Shown: positions 34,194-42,973 of the stretch, piece after piece | Layout: each line of letters begins with the position of its first letter | Numbering within the stretch: position 1 is the first letter of the stretch | Translations under genes and position numbers: made by a program | NCBI RefSeq assembly: GCF_015712165.1 | Contig: NZ_JADPZX010000002.1 | Coordinates: 248,001-312,000, forward strand | Reading direction: 5' to 3' | Source: Streptomyces spinoverrucosus | Lineage (GTDB): Bacteria; Actinomycetota; Actinomycetes; Streptomycetales; Streptomycetaceae | DNA: 64,000 nt | The notes under the pieces: model-generated | Seen by the model: the letters and a program-made list of their open reading frames with translations, nothing else | Told to the model about the DNA's origin: nothing | Database searches by the model: none

Positions 34194-34589
34194 TCAGTCC
34201 GTCAGCATCCGGGTCAGCACGGCCCGCTGCACGGGCAGCACCTCGCCGTGCAGGGCGCGCCCCTTGTCGGTGAGGACCACGCGGACGCCGCGCCGGTCCT
34301 CGGAGCACATGGCGCGTTCCAGCAGCCCGTCCTTCTCCAGCCGGGCGACCAGCCGGGACAGCGCGCTCTGGCTGAGATGGACCCGCTCGGAGATCTCCTG
34401 GACGCGCAGGGAGCAGGCGCCGGAGTCGGAGGTGGAGCCGGAGGCGAGGACGTCGAGCACCTCGAAGTCGCTGGCGCACAGGCCGTGTTGGTGCAGTGCG
34501 CGGTCTATCTCGCACTGCGTGCGCGCGTGCAGGGCCAGGATGTCCCGCCACTGCTCGACAAGCGCCTGCTCGGCCTTCTTCGCCGCCAT
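34194..34589 (-). CDS. MarR family transcriptional regulator
   Basis: 131-residue winged-helix dimer. Features: AEQALVEQWRDILALHARTQ dimer helix, LCASDFEVLDVLAS, the recognition region EISERVHLSQSALSRLVARL, and the wing DGLLERAMCSEDRRGVRVVLT. Divergent from the DHA2 MFS gene with an 85-bp AT-rich gap that holds an inverted repeat. The classical arrangement is a MarR repressor controlling an efflux pump and itself, relieved by the pump substrate. ATG at 34589 chosen; the upstream in-frame extension is in the intergenic operator region. Confidence 0.9.
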   Translation of the reverse strand: MAAKKAEQALVEQWRDILALHARTQCEIDRALHQHGLCASDFEVLDVLASGSTSDSGACSLRVQEISERVHLSQSALSRLVARLEKDGLLERAMCSEDRRGVRVVLTDKGRALHGEVLPVQRAVLTRMLTD

Positions 34590-34633
34590 GACGGCACCGT
34601 AGCAGAGAAATGAATTTATTGCGCCGGAATTAA

Positions 34634-34667
34634 ATGCGCTTGCATTGAATGTATGCGCATGTAGTGT
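34634..34667 (+). promoter_or_regulatory. MFS promoter with MarR-type inverted repeat
   Basis: ATGCGC (34634-34639) and GCGCAT (34655-34660) form an interrupted palindrome. An inner GCAT/ATGC pair shares it. A -35 TTGCAT (34640-34645) and -10 TAGTGT (34662-34667) are embedded, 16 bases apart. The ATG at 34675 starts eight bases after the -10, so this transcript also looks leaderless. Confidence 0.65.
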
Positions 34668-34674
34668 CCGGGTC

Positions 34675-36156
34675 ATGACCTCTCCGCTCACCACCTCGGC
34701 GTCCGAGGGACGCTGGACCCCGCGGCTGTGGGGCACCCTGCTGGTGCTCTGCGCCGCGATGTTCCTCGACGCGCTGGACGTGTCGATGGTCGGCGTCGCC
34801 CTGCCGTCCATCGGCGCCGACCTCGGCCTGTCCACCTCGGCCCTGCAGTGGGTCGTCAGCGGCTACATCCTGGGCTACGGCGGCCTGCTCCTCCTCGGCG
34901 GACGCACCGCCGACCTGCTCGGCCGGCGCCAGGTCTTCCTGGTGGCCCTGGGTGTCTTCGCTCTCGCCTCACTGCTCGGCGGCCTCGTCGACTCCGGCCC
35001 GCTGCTGATCGCCAGCCGCTTCATCAAGGGCCTGAGCGCGGCCTTCACGGCCCCCGCCGGCCTGTCGATCATCACGACGACGTTCCCCGAGGGTCCGCTG
35101 CGCAACCGCGCCCTGTCCATCTACACCACCTGCGCCGCCACCGGCTTCTCGATGGGCCTGGTGCTGTCCGGCCTGCTCACCGAGGCCAGCTGGCGCCTGA
35201 CCATGCTGCTGCCGGCGCCGATCGCCCTCATAGCCCTGATCGCGGGCCTGAAGCTGCTGCCGCGCAGCGCCCGCGAACGCGACCACGACGGCTACGACAT
35301 CCCCGGCGCCGTCCTCGGCACCGCCTCGATGCTGCTGCTGGTCTTCACCGTGGTGCAGGCACCGGAGGTCGGCTGGGCCTCCGCCCGCACACTGTTGTCC
35401 TTCCTCGCGGTCGCGGTCCTTCTGACGGTGTTCGTCGTCGTAGAGCGGCGCTCGCCCGGACCGCTGATCCGGCTCGGGGTGCTGCGCTCGGGCACCCAGA
35501 TCCGCGCCCAGCTCGGCGCGATGACCTTCTTCGGCTCCTACGTCGGCTTCCAGTTCCTGGTCACGCTGTACATGCAGTCCCTGCTCGACTGGTCGGCGCT
35601 GCACACGGCGCTGGCGTTCCTGCCGGCGGGCGCGCTGGTGGCGCTGTCGTCGACGAGCGTGGGCTCGATCGTCGACCGGTTCGGCACCCAGCGGCTCCTC
35701 GCGGTGGGCTTCGCGCTGATGGTCGTGGGCTACGCGCTGTTCCTCGGTGTCGACCTCGACCCGGTCTACGCGGCCGCCATCCTGCCGAGCATGCTGCTGA
35801 TCGGCGCGGCCTGCGCACTGGTCTTCCCGTCGCTCAACATCCAGGCCACCAACGGCGTCGACGACCACGAACAGGGCATGGTCTCCGGCCTGCTCAACAC
35901 GTCCGTGCAGGTCGGCGGAGCGATCTTCCTCGCCGTGGTGACGGCGGTGGTGACCGCGGGCGCCCCGGCCGACCCCACCCCACAGGCCGTCCTCGACAGC
36001 TACCGGCCGGGACTGATCGTGGTGACGGGCATCGCCGTCGCCGGCCTCCTCATCGCCCTGTCCGGCCTGCGGACGAAGCGTGCGCAGCAGACGGTCGTGG
36101 TCGCCCAGTCCCTGGTGAAGGAGACGGAAGCGGAGCGCGAACCGGTCCGCGACTAG
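34675..36156 (+). CDS. MFS transporter, DHA2 family (14 membrane segments)
   Basis: 493-residue efflux pump of the EmrB/QacA type. The first helix carries the motif LDALDVSMVGVALPSI (family form LDxTVVNVALP), followed by LQWVVSGYILGYG and motif A GGRTADLLGRRQ. Fourteen hydrophobic stretches can be counted. The ATG at 34675 is supported by the promoter spacing; the frame's TTG at 34645 lies in the -35 region. Regulated most likely by the divergent MarR. The C-terminal tail is acidic (KETEAEREP). Confidence 0.92.
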   Translation: MTSPLTTSASEGRWTPRLWGTLLVLCAAMFLDALDVSMVGVALPSIGADLGLSTSALQWVVSGYILGYGGLLLLGGRTADLLGRRQVFLVALGVFALASLLGGLVDSGPLLIASRFIKGLSAAFTAPAGLSIITTTFPEGPLRNRALSIYTTCAATGFSMGLVLSGLLTEASWRLTMLLPAPIALIALIAGLKLLPRSARERDHDGYDIPGAVLGTASMLLLVFTVVQAPEVGWASARTLLSFLAVAVLLTVFVVVERRSPGPLIRLGVLRSGTQIRAQLGAMTFFGSYVGFQFLVTLYMQSLLDWSALHTALAFLPAGALVALSSTSVGSIVDRFGTQRLLAVGFALMVVGYALFLGVDLDPVYAAAILPSMLLIGAACALVFPSLNIQATNGVDDHEQGMVSGLLNTSVQVGGAIFLAVVTAVVTAGAPADPTPQAVLDSYRPGLIVVTGIAVAGLLIALSGLRTKRAQQTVVVAQSLVKETEAEREPVRD

Positions 36157-36171
36157 GGGGACGTCTCCCAG

Positions 36172-36209
36172 GTGCGCCCGGCGGGGCCTGCTTGCTCCGC
36201 CGGGCGCAC
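36172..36209. terminator. Strong terminator after the MFS gene
   Basis: Perfect 13-bp stem GTGCGCCCGGCGG (36172-36184) with CCGCCGGGCGCAC (36197-36209), 12-base loop, followed by a CTGTTTG tract. It separates the MFS transcript from the small membrane-protein gene. Confidence 0.85.
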
Positions 36210-36218
36210 ACCTGTTTG

Positions 36219-36512
36219 ATGCAGGTCATGGAGACTTACGGGGGACGGCGTACTCAGGCCGAGCGGGACGCGATCACCGTCGAGATCGGGTACGCGCTGT
36301 GCAGCGCGGCGTTCGCGGCGGCGGTGGTCTTCGGGGCGGTCGCCGGTCCGGCGTGGCTCTTCGAACTGCCCCGCGTGGTGGAGACGTCGCTGATCCGGGC
36401 GGGGCTGGTTCTCGGGCCGGTGCTGTTCGTCGTACGGGTGATCGCCGTGCTCGTCCGTTTCCGGCGCGCGGCTCAGCCCAGCCAGCCCGGCCGCACCAGC
36501 CCCGACTCGTAG
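36219..36512 (+). CDS. Small two-helix membrane protein, DUF6332-like
   Basis: 97 residues (94 from the ATG at 36228). The N-terminal RRTQAERDAITVEIGYAL leads into a first membrane segment (about 23-47), and a second covers about 60-85 (GLVLGPVLFVVRVIAVL). This layout matches the small DUF6332 family I recall from Streptomyces; its function is unknown. Its last 40 bases overlap, on the opposite strand, the 3' end of the response-regulator gene. It starts just after the MFS terminator; no clear promoter seen. Confidence 0.7.
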   Translation: MQVMETYGGRRTQAERDAITVEIGYALCSAAFAAAVVFGAVAGPAWLFELPRVVETSLIRAGLVLGPVLFVVRVIAVLVRFRRAAQPSQPGRTSPDS

Positions 36513-37138
36513 GCCAGCACCACCAGTTGAGCCCGGTCGCGCGCGCCCAGCTTCACCATCGTGCGGCTGACGTGCGTCTTCGCGGTGAGCGGGCTGACGA
36601 CCAGGCGGCGGGCGATCTCCTCGTTGGACAGGCCGATGCCGACCAGGGCCATCACCTCCCGCTCCCGCTCGGTGAGTCCGGCGAGGGCGTCGGCGGCCGC
36701 GGGCTCCTTGGAGCGGGCGGCGAACTCCGCGATCAGCCGCCGCGTCACGCCCGGCGAGAGCAGCGCGTCGCCCGCGACCACCGCCCGTACCGCGCGCAGG
36801 AGTTCCTCCGGCTCGGTGTCCTTGACCAGGAAGCCGGAGGCACCGGAGCGGATCGCCTCGAAGACGTACTCGTCCAACTCGAAGGTGGTCAGCATGACCA
36901 CCTTCACGTCCTTCAGGGCCGCGTCCTCGGTGATCCGGCGGGTCGCGGCCAGACCGTCGAGGACGGGCATACGGATGTCCATCAGGACGATGTCGGGCCG
37001 CAGTTCGCGCACCGCGCGCAGCGCCTCCTCGCCGTCGGAGGCCTCCCCGGCCACCTCGATGTCCGGCTGCGCGTCCAGCAGCGCCTTGAAGCCGGCCCGG
37101 ACCAGGGACTGGTCGTCGGCGAGCAGTACGCGGATCAC
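36473..37138 (-). CDS. NarL/LuxR-family response regulator
   Basis: 221-residue DNA-binding regulator. Receiver domain residues 1-120 with acidic pocket D8-D9, phosphoacceptor D54 in IVLMDIRMP, the conserved Thr in VMLTTFELDEYV and Lys in GFLVKDTEPEELL. The C-terminal GerE/LuxR helix-turn-helix is LTEREREVMALVGIGLSNEEI and SPLTAKTHVSRTMVKL. Its ATG overlaps the stop of the kinase gene, so the pair is co-expressed. The signal is unknown; no target sites could be identified in the window. Confidence 0.95.
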   Translation of the reverse strand: MIRVLLADDQSLVRAGFKALLDAQPDIEVAGEASDGEEALRAVRELRPDIVLMDIRMPVLDGLAATRRITEDAALKDVKVVMLTTFELDEYVFEAIRSGASGFLVKDTEPEELLRAVRAVVAGDALLSPGVTRRLIAEFAARSKEPAAADALAGLTEREREVMALVGIGLSNEEIARRLVVSPLTAKTHVSRTMVKLGARDRAQLVVLAYESGLVRPGWLG

Positions 37139-38352
37139 CGGTCGTCGTCCTTTCTCGTCAGCGGCAGGGTGGCGAGCACCCGGAAGCCGCCGTCGGGTCG
37201 CGGGCCCGCCTCGATGGTGCCACCGAGCGCGGCCGCCCGTTCCCGCATTCCGGCCAGTCCGTTGCCGCTGCCGCCCGCGTCGGCGCCGGTCGCCGGCCCG
37301 TCGTCGTCGACGCGCAGCCGTAGCGCGCCGCCCGACTGATCGAGGTGCACGCGCGCGTCCCGCGACCCGGAGTGCCGTACGACATTGGTGAGGGCCTCCT
37401 GGACGATCCGGAACGCGGCGAGGTCCGCCCCGGGCGGCAGGCGGGGTGCCTCGCCCTCGACCGTCACCGTCAGTCCGGCGCTCGCCGCCTGCTCGACCAG
37501 CTCGGGCAGCCGGTCCAGACCGGGCGCCGGGGCGCGCGGCGCGTCGCCCGGCGTGCGCAGGGTGTCGAGCACCTGGCGGACCTCGCCGAGCGCCTCCTTG
37601 CTGGCGTCCTTGATGGTGGTGAGCGCCGTGCGCGCCTGCTCCGGGTCGCTGTCGAGGAGGGCGAGACCGACGCCCGCCTGTACGTTGATCACGGAGATGC
37701 TGTGCGCGAGCACGTCGTGCAGTTCACGCGCGATCCGCAACCGTTCCTCGTCGGCCCGCCGCCGCGCCGCCAGCGCCCGCTCGGCGCGCTCCCGCGCCCA
37801 CTGCTCCCGCCGGATCCGGGCCAACTCCGACAGCGCCACGATCGCCACCACCCAGGTGGCGATCACGATCTCCTGCGTCCAGGAGGCGGGGTCGTCCCCG
37901 GACGGGGGCAGCCACCGGTAGAGCCAGTGCGCCACCAGCACATGCGCCGCCCACAACATCCCCAGCGCCGCCCAGGCGGCCCTGCGATGCCCGGCGACGA
38001 TCGCACTGAAACAAGCGACGGCGACGGTGAGCAGCACGGGCCCGTACGGATATCCGGCGCCCAGATACAGCGCGACAGCCGCCGCGTTCCCGAACACCAC
38101 GGCCACCGGGAACCGCTGCCGCCACAGCAGCGTCCCCGCCGCCACCACCAGCAGCACGCGCGCGAAGGGGTCGAGCGCCGCCCGCTCACCCTGCTGCGCG
38201 TGCGCGGCGAAGCCGGAGCCCATCAGCACGAAGGCGGTGAGCAGCACGGTGGAACGCCACGGCCACCGGCCCTGCCGCTCCTCGTCCCAGCGGCCCGGCC
38301 ACGGCGGCCCGTGCCGCCACCACCCGCCGCGACGTGCCCACTGCTCCTCCAT
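37135..38352 (-). CDS. Two-component sensor histidine kinase (HPK7/NarX-like)
   Basis: 405-residue membrane kinase. Four or five membrane segments lie between residues 33 and 175, with almost no external sensor loop (an intramembrane-sensing type). A coiled-coil follows (ARIRREQWARERAERALAAR), then the HisKA_3 motif with H212 in ARELHDVLAHSISVINVQ. The HATPase_c domain shows VQEALTNVVRHS (N box) and VDDDGPATG...GNGLAGMRER. The start could also be the GTG at 38361, which has GGGGGCGG six bases upstream. Partner is the overlapping response regulator. Confidence 0.93.
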   Translation of the reverse strand: MEEQWARRGGWWRHGPPWPGRWDEERQGRWPWRSTVLLTAFVLMGSGFAAHAQQGERAALDPFARVLLVVAAGTLLWRQRFPVAVVFGNAAAVALYLGAGYPYGPVLLTVAVACFSAIVAGHRRAAWAALGMLWAAHVLVAHWLYRWLPPSGDDPASWTQEIVIATWVVAIVALSELARIRREQWARERAERALAARRRADEERLRIARELHDVLAHSISVINVQAGVGLALLDSDPEQARTALTTIKDASKEALGEVRQVLDTLRTPGDAPRAPAPGLDRLPELVEQAASAGLTVTVEGEAPRLPPGADLAAFRIVQEALTNVVRHSGSRDARVHLDQSGGALRLRVDDDGPATGADAGGSGNGLAGMRERAAALGGTIEAGPRPDGGFRVLATLPLTRKDDDR

Positions 38353-38485
38353 GCCCGCCACGCTAGACCGCCCCCACGCCGCAGGGCGTCAGCCGGGCGA
38401 GGTGATCACGCGTACTCCCGCGGAAGTACGTCCCCCTGCCCGCCCCTCTCCCGGATCCGTACCCGAGTCCCTCGCAGGTCCTTCG

Positions 38486-39286
38486 TCAGGACGCGGACCT
38501 GCTGCCCTTGCCGCCGGTGCGGTTGCCGGTGTCGGCGCCGGTGCCGGTGCCGGTGCCCTGACGGGCGGGCGCGGCTCGGCCCTCCTGCGGGAAGACGAGG
38601 CCGACGGTGTGGGCAAGTTGGCCGACGGCGTGCCGGAAGAACGGCTCACGGTCCTCGACGATCCTCGTGAACTGCCCGAACACCTCGAACCCCACCAGCC
38701 CGTACAGCTGCGACCAGGCCGCCACCAAGGTCACCACCACCTCGGGCGGCAGGTCGGGCGCGAGATCGGCGGCCATCCGCACCGCCTCCGGGCGTAGCTC
38801 CTCCGCCACCCGCGGCTTGGCCACACCGAGCCCCCGGTGCGCGTCCCGCACGATGGCGATGAGCAGATGCCCGACGCGGGCGGCGGGCGGGACGGTGGTC
38901 TGGGGGGCGGTGTACCCGGGAACGGGGGAGCCGTAGATCAACGCGTACTCGTGCGGATGCGCCAACGCCCAGCCGCGCACGGCCTCGCAGACCTTCATCC
39001 AACGCTGCACGGGGCCGGCGTGCGCGACTTCGCCGTGCGCGGCTTCGGCGGCGGCGCCGAGGGAGTCGTAGGCGTCGATGATGAGCGCGGTGAGCAGGTC
39101 GTCGCGGCTGGGGAAGTAACGGTAGACGGCGGAGGAGACCATGCCGAGCTCGCGGGCGACGGCGCGCAGGGAAAGCTTGGCGGCACCTTCGGCCGCGAGC
39201 TGTTTGCGGGCCTCGTCCTTGATGGCCGCGGTGACTTCGATCCGGGCTCGGGCGCGGGCGCCGTGGGGGGTGCTGTGGCTGGTCAT
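38486..39286 (-). CDS. TetR family regulator with WHG-type C-terminal domain
   Basis: 266 residues. HTH: AIKDEARKQLAAEGAAKLSL, then ARELGMVSSAVYRYFPSRD. The C-terminal ligand domain is of the WHG type (EAVRGWALAHPHEYALIYGSPVPGY written in parts: VRGWALAHPHEYALIYG and SPVPGYTAP). The last 20 or so residues are a low-complexity Gly/Thr tail (TGTGTGADTG). The ATG at 39286 lies about 40 bp from an array of six palindromes that also fronts the divergent deazaflavin-reductase gene, so it very probably represses both. The inducer is unknown. Confidence 0.9.
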   Translation of the reverse strand: MTSHSTPHGARARARIEVTAAIKDEARKQLAAEGAAKLSLRAVARELGMVSSAVYRYFPSRDDLLTALIIDAYDSLGAAAEAAHGEVAHAGPVQRWMKVCEAVRGWALAHPHEYALIYGSPVPGYTAPQTTVPPAARVGHLLIAIVRDAHRGLGVAKPRVAEELRPEAVRMAADLAPDLPPEVVVTLVAAWSQLYGLVGFEVFGQFTRIVEDREPFFRHAVGQLAHTVGLVFPQEGRAAPARQGTGTGTGADTGNRTGGKGSRSAS

Positions 39287-39325
39287 GGGGGGAGCTTTCC
39301 ATGTTTTGGAGCGGTGCACACGATT

Positions 39326-39465
39326 GAGAGCGGTGCTCTCAGAGCATCGCTCTTCGAGTGGAGCGCAGCCCTTACTTCAGAGCGCTGCTCTTACTTCAGA
39401 GCACCGCTCTTGCTTCAGAGCACCGCTCTCTCTCAAACTGAACCCCAAGCGAGAGCACCGCTCTC
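39326..39465. promoter_or_regulatory. Array of six AGAGC-N3-GCTCT palindromes (TetR operators)
   Basis: Palindromes at 39326-39340, 39341-39353, 39379-39391, 39398-39410, 39417-39429 and 39451-39465. All have AGAGC arms with a three-base centre; the outer two extend to GAGAGC/GCTCTC. Numbers three to five sit in a 19-bp tandem repeat beginning TTACTTCAGAGC, and a degenerate unit precedes them. The array occupies most of the 203-bp gap between the TetR gene and the gene at 39490. Confidence 0.85.
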
Positions 39466-39489
39466 ACTGCCAACCCAGGAGCACTCCAC

Positions 39490-40005
39490 ATGTCCACGCA
39501 CGTCCAGAAGCCCGGCTGGTTCACCGTCAACGTCTTCAATCGCACGGTCGCCTGGCTGACCCGCCGCGGCATCAGCATCTGGGGCTCCCGCGTCCTGGCC
39601 GTGCGCGGTCGCAAGAGCGGCAGCTGGCGCACCACCCCGGTGAATCTGCTGACCGTCGACGGCCGCCAGTACCTCGTCGCACCCCGCGGGCACGTCCAGT
39701 GGACGCACAACATGCGCGCCGCCGGCGGCGGGGAGTTGCGGCTCGGCAGGAACGTGGACACGTTCACCGCGACCGAGGTCGCCGATGACGACAAGCCCCC
39801 GCTCCTGCGCGCCTACCTCAAGCGCTGGAAGGCCGAAGTGGGCGCCTTCTTCAAGGGCGTCGGCCCCGACTCCTCCGACGAGGAGCTGCGCCGCATCGCC
39901 CCCGATCACCCCGTCTTCGAGATCACCTACACCGACACGACAAGCGCCGACGCCTCCAAGGACAGCAGCGCCAAGGACCCCGGCGCCACGCACCTCAAGA
40001 ACTGA
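39490..40005 (+). CDS. Nitroreductase-family F420/deazaflavin-dependent oxidoreductase (DDN-like)
   Basis: 171-residue split-barrel protein of the Ddn/FDOR-B group. Conserved parts: GISIWGSRVLAVRGRKSGSW, RTTPVNLLTVDGRQYLV, RGHVQWTHNMRAAG. Family members use F420H2 to reduce nitroimidazoles, quinones and unsaturated lactones. The C-terminal 20 residues are a Ser/Asp/Lys-rich tail. Its promoter lies in the six-palindrome array, so strong control by the TetR at 38486 is likely. Its last 11 bases overlap the convergent FAD reductase gene. Confidence 0.88.
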   Translation: MSTHVQKPGWFTVNVFNRTVAWLTRRGISIWGSRVLAVRGRKSGSWRTTPVNLLTVDGRQYLVAPRGHVQWTHNMRAAGGGELRLGRNVDTFTATEVADDDKPPLLRAYLKRWKAEVGAFFKGVGPDSSDEELRRIAPDHPVFEITYTDTTSADASKDSSAKDPGATHLKN

Positions 40006-41245
40006 TCTCGCCGGTCTCAGCCGTCGCACCACCCGCAGACCGGCGGTCCAGCGCGGTCAGAGCGCGCTGGGCCATCGGATGCGTACGGACGATCTCGCCC
40101 AGGGACGTGGCACCCCGCGTAATGTCCTTGAACGCCTTCCAGGCCGGCCGGAACCCGGTCAGCACCGCGTGGAAGAGCCCGGGCCGCCGCTCGAACACGG
40201 TCAGCAGCCGCTTGCCGACCGCCATCTCCACACCCAGCCCGGCCTTGATCGCGAACGCGTAGTTGAGGGCCTGTCGGCGCGTGTCCACCGCGTCGTGCGC
40301 CTCCGAGATCCGGACCGCCCACTCCCCCGCGAGCCGCCCCGACCGCAGCGCGAACGAGATGCCCTCGCGCGTCCACGGCTCCAGCAGCCCCGCCGCGTCC
40401 CCGCACACCAGCACGCGCCCCCGCGACAGCGGTGAGTCGTCGGCGCGGCAGCGGGTCAGGTGGCCGGAGGAGATGCTCGGCTCGAATCCGGCGAGCCCCA
40501 GCCGCCCGACGAAGTCCTCCAAGTACCGCTTGGTCGCGGCGCCTTCACCGCGCGCGGAGATCACACCCACCGTCAGCGTGTCGCCCTTGGGGAAGACCCA
40601 TCCGTAACTGCCCGGGATCGGGCCCCAGTCGATGAGGACCCGCCCCTGCCAGTCCTCCGCGACCGTGTCCGGCACCGGAATCTCCAGCTCCAGGCCAAGA
40701 TCCACCTGGTCGAGCTTGACCCCGACGTGCGCGCCTATCCGGCTGGCGCTGCCGTCCGCTCCGACCACGGCCCGCGCCAGCAGCGTCTCACCGCCCTGCA
40801 GCACGACGGCGACCGTGCGCCGGTCCGGCACCGCCGACCCGTGCTGCTCGACCCGCGAGACCGTGACGCCCGTACGCAGCTCGGCGCCCGCCTTCTGCGC
40901 GTGCTCGACGAGCTGCTGGTCGAACTCGGGCCGGTTGATCAGCCCGAAGAGCATCTGCTTGGAGCGCCGGGTGCGGCCGAAGCGGCCGTTGTTGGAGAAC
41001 GTGACCGCGTGCACCCGGTCCCGCAGGGGCAGTTCGAACCCGGGCGGCAGCGCGTCGCGCGAGGGGCCGATGATGCCGCCGCCGCACGTCTTGTAGCGGG
41101 GCAGCTCGGCCTTCTCCAGCAGCAGCACACGCCGCCCCGCGACCGCCGCCGCGTAGGCCGCCGAGGCCCCCGCGGGTCCCGCGCCCACCACGACGACGTC
41201 CCACACCTGCTGCCCGCCGTCCGCCGAAGAGTTCTCGCTGCTCAC
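39995..41245 (-). CDS. FAD-dependent geranylgeranyl reductase-family oxidoreductase
   Basis: 416 residues. N-terminal FAD-binding DVVVVGAGPAGASAAYAAA (GxGxxG), LPRYKTCGGG (the family's PR-x-K-x-CGGG motif), AVVGADGSASRIG and the second FAD motif VLVCGDAAGLLEPWTREGI. These enzymes reduce isoprenoid double bonds (menaquinone side chains, geranylgeranyl groups) or act on polyketides. No signal peptide. Divergent from the M20 dipeptidase gene and convergent with the DDN-like gene. Menaquinone modification is one possibility, not shown by context. Confidence 0.9.
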   Translation of the reverse strand: MSSENSSADGGQQVWDVVVVGAGPAGASAAYAAAVAGRRVLLLEKAELPRYKTCGGGIIGPSRDALPPGFELPLRDRVHAVTFSNNGRFGRTRRSKQMLFGLINRPEFDQQLVEHAQKAGAELRTGVTVSRVEQHGSAVPDRRTVAVVLQGGETLLARAVVGADGSASRIGAHVGVKLDQVDLGLELEIPVPDTVAEDWQGRVLIDWGPIPGSYGWVFPKGDTLTVGVISARGEGAATKRYLEDFVGRLGLAGFEPSISSGHLTRCRADDSPLSRGRVLVCGDAAGLLEPWTREGISFALRSGRLAGEWAVRISEAHDAVDTRRQALNYAFAIKAGLGVEMAVGKRLLTVFERRPGLFHAVLTGFRPAWKAFKDITRGATSLGEIVRTHPMAQRALTALDRRSAGGATAETGEISS

Positions 41246-41421
41246 GATGGTCTACTGCTCCCGATCCGCCGCCTGCCGATCTGTCCCCCGCATCCTACGG
41301 CGGTGATCGCCGCAGGCCGCTGTGGGAGGATCGGCACCGTATGCGCCCCGCACACCAGGGCGCGCCTACACTCGCGCGGTCAGAGGTGCCCAAGCGCACC
41401 CGGGCATCTGCCGACCGCGCA

Positions 41422-41452
41422 GACCCGTACGGACCCCGTACGGACCCCGTAC
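41422..41452. repeat. Three short direct repeats of GACC(C)CGTACG
   Basis: Copies at 41422-41431, 41432-41442 and 41443-41452, each overlapping a CCGTACGG palindrome. They lie 38-68 bp before the ATG of the M20 dipeptidase gene. Possibly operator half-sites or simple slippage; no protein can be assigned. Confidence 0.5.
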
Positions 41453-41489
41453 AGAGAAGTACAACGTCGCACCTACGAGGAGCGTGCCC

Positions 41490-42845
41490 ATGTCGTCGAA
41501 TCCGGTCGCCGAGACCGTCGCCTCGCTGATGCCCAGGGCGAAGGCGGAGCTCACCGAGCTGGTGGCCTTCAAGTCGGTGGCGGACTTCGACCAGTTCCCG
41601 CGCAGTGAGAGCGAGGGCGCCGCCCGCTGGGTCGCGGACGCGCTGCGCGCCGAGGGCTTCGAGGACGTGGCGCTGCTCGACACCCCGGACGGTACGCAGT
41701 CGGTGTACGGCTACCTGCCCGGGCCGGCGGGCGCGAGGACCGTGCTGCTCTACGCCCACTACGACGTGCAGCCGCCGCTGGACGAGGCCGGCTGGACCAC
41801 CCCGCCCTTCGAGCTGACCGAGCGTGACGGCCGCTGGTACGGCCGCGGCACCGCCGACTGCAAGGGCGGTCTGATCATGCACCTGCTGGCGCTGCGCGCC
41901 CTGAAGGCCAACGGCGGCGTGCCCGTGCACGTCAAGGTGATCGCCGAGGGCTCGGAGGAGATGGGAACGGGCGGCCTGGAGCGGTACGCCGAGGAGCACC
42001 CGGAGTTGCTGGAGGCCGACACGATCGTGATCGGCGACGCGGGCAACTTCCGCGTCGGTCTGCCGACGGTCACCTCGACCCTGCGCGGCATGACCATGAT
42101 CCGGGTGCAGATCGACACGCTCGAAGGCAACCTGCACTCCGGCCAGTTCGGCGGTGCCGCGCCGGACGCGCTCGGCGCGCTGATCCGCGTCCTGGACTCG
42201 CTGCGCGCGGAGGACGGGTCGACCACGGTGGACGGGCTGACCGGCGAGTCGTCGTGGCAGGGGCTGCAGTACGACGAGGAGCAGTTCCGTGCGGACGCCA
42301 ACGTGCTGGACGGGGTCGGCCTGATCGGCTCCGGTACGGTCGCCGACCGGATCTGGGCGCGTCCGGCCGTGACCGTGCTCGGCATCGACTGCCCGCCGGT
42401 CGTCGGCGCCACCCCGTCCGTGCAGGCGAGCGCCCGCGCGCTGATCAGCCTGCGGGTGCCGCCGGGCGTGGACGCGGCGGAGGCGACCAAGTTGCTCCAG
42501 GCGCACATCGAGGCGCACACGCCGTGGGGCGCGCGGGTGAGCTCCGAGCAGATCGGCCAGGGCCAGGCGTTCCGCGCGGACACGTCGAGCCCGGCGTACC
42601 AGGCGATGGCCGACGCGATGGCGGTGGCGTATCCGGGCCAGGAGATGCAGTACGCCGGCCAGGGCGGCTCCATCCCGCTGTGCAACACCCTCGCCGCTCT
42701 CTACCCGCGCGCGGAGATCCTGCTCATCGGCCTGAGCGAGCCGGAGGCCCGGATCCATGCCGTGAACGAGAGCGTGTCCCCGGAGGAACTGGAGCGGCTC
42801 TCCGTGGCGGAGGCGCTCTTCCTGCGCAACTACGCGGCGAGCTGA
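41490..42845 (+). CDS. M20 family dipeptidase/metallopeptidase
   Basis: 451-residue di-zinc peptidase. Metal-site motifs: LLYAHYDVQPP (His and catalytic Asp), GRGTADCKGGLIMHLLAL (bridging Asp), AEGSEEMGTGGL (catalytic Glu-Glu) and the C-terminal histidine in RIHAVNESV. The dimerisation domain is around residues 190-330. It probably cleaves cytosolic dipeptides or acyl-amino acids. GAGGAG lies eight bases before the ATG. The frame is open from 41322 but without a start or similarity. Divergent from the FAD reductase gene. Confidence 0.93.
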   Translation: MSSNPVAETVASLMPRAKAELTELVAFKSVADFDQFPRSESEGAARWVADALRAEGFEDVALLDTPDGTQSVYGYLPGPAGARTVLLYAHYDVQPPLDEAGWTTPPFELTERDGRWYGRGTADCKGGLIMHLLALRALKANGGVPVHVKVIAEGSEEMGTGGLERYAEEHPELLEADTIVIGDAGNFRVGLPTVTSTLRGMTMIRVQIDTLEGNLHSGQFGGAAPDALGALIRVLDSLRAEDGSTTVDGLTGESSWQGLQYDEEQFRADANVLDGVGLIGSGTVADRIWARPAVTVLGIDCPPVVGATPSVQASARALISLRVPPGVDAAEATKLLQAHIEAHTPWGARVSSEQIGQGQAFRADTSSPAYQAMADAMAVAYPGQEMQYAGQGGSIPLCNTLAALYPRAEILLIGLSEPEARIHAVNESVSPEELERLSVAEALFLRNYAAS

Positions 42846-42973
42846 GCGCCGTCACCGCCTGACCCTGCGGAGGGCTCCCGACCGGCTCAGGCCGACACGT
42901 CGGCAGTCCCCGCAGGCCTCCCCTCGACCAGGGCGAGCGCCGGATCGAGGACGAGGGACGACATGGGCGCGGC

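Noticed and set aside
39326..39465. CRISPR-like short repeats
   Set aside because: Repeats are 13-15-bp palindromes with variable short gaps between divergent regulator and target genes, typical of operators.
41341..41529. 62-codon plus-strand ORF with an SD-like sequence before the M20 gene
   Set aside because: Overlaps the well-supported M20 start, arginine-rich composition, no resemblance to a known protein.
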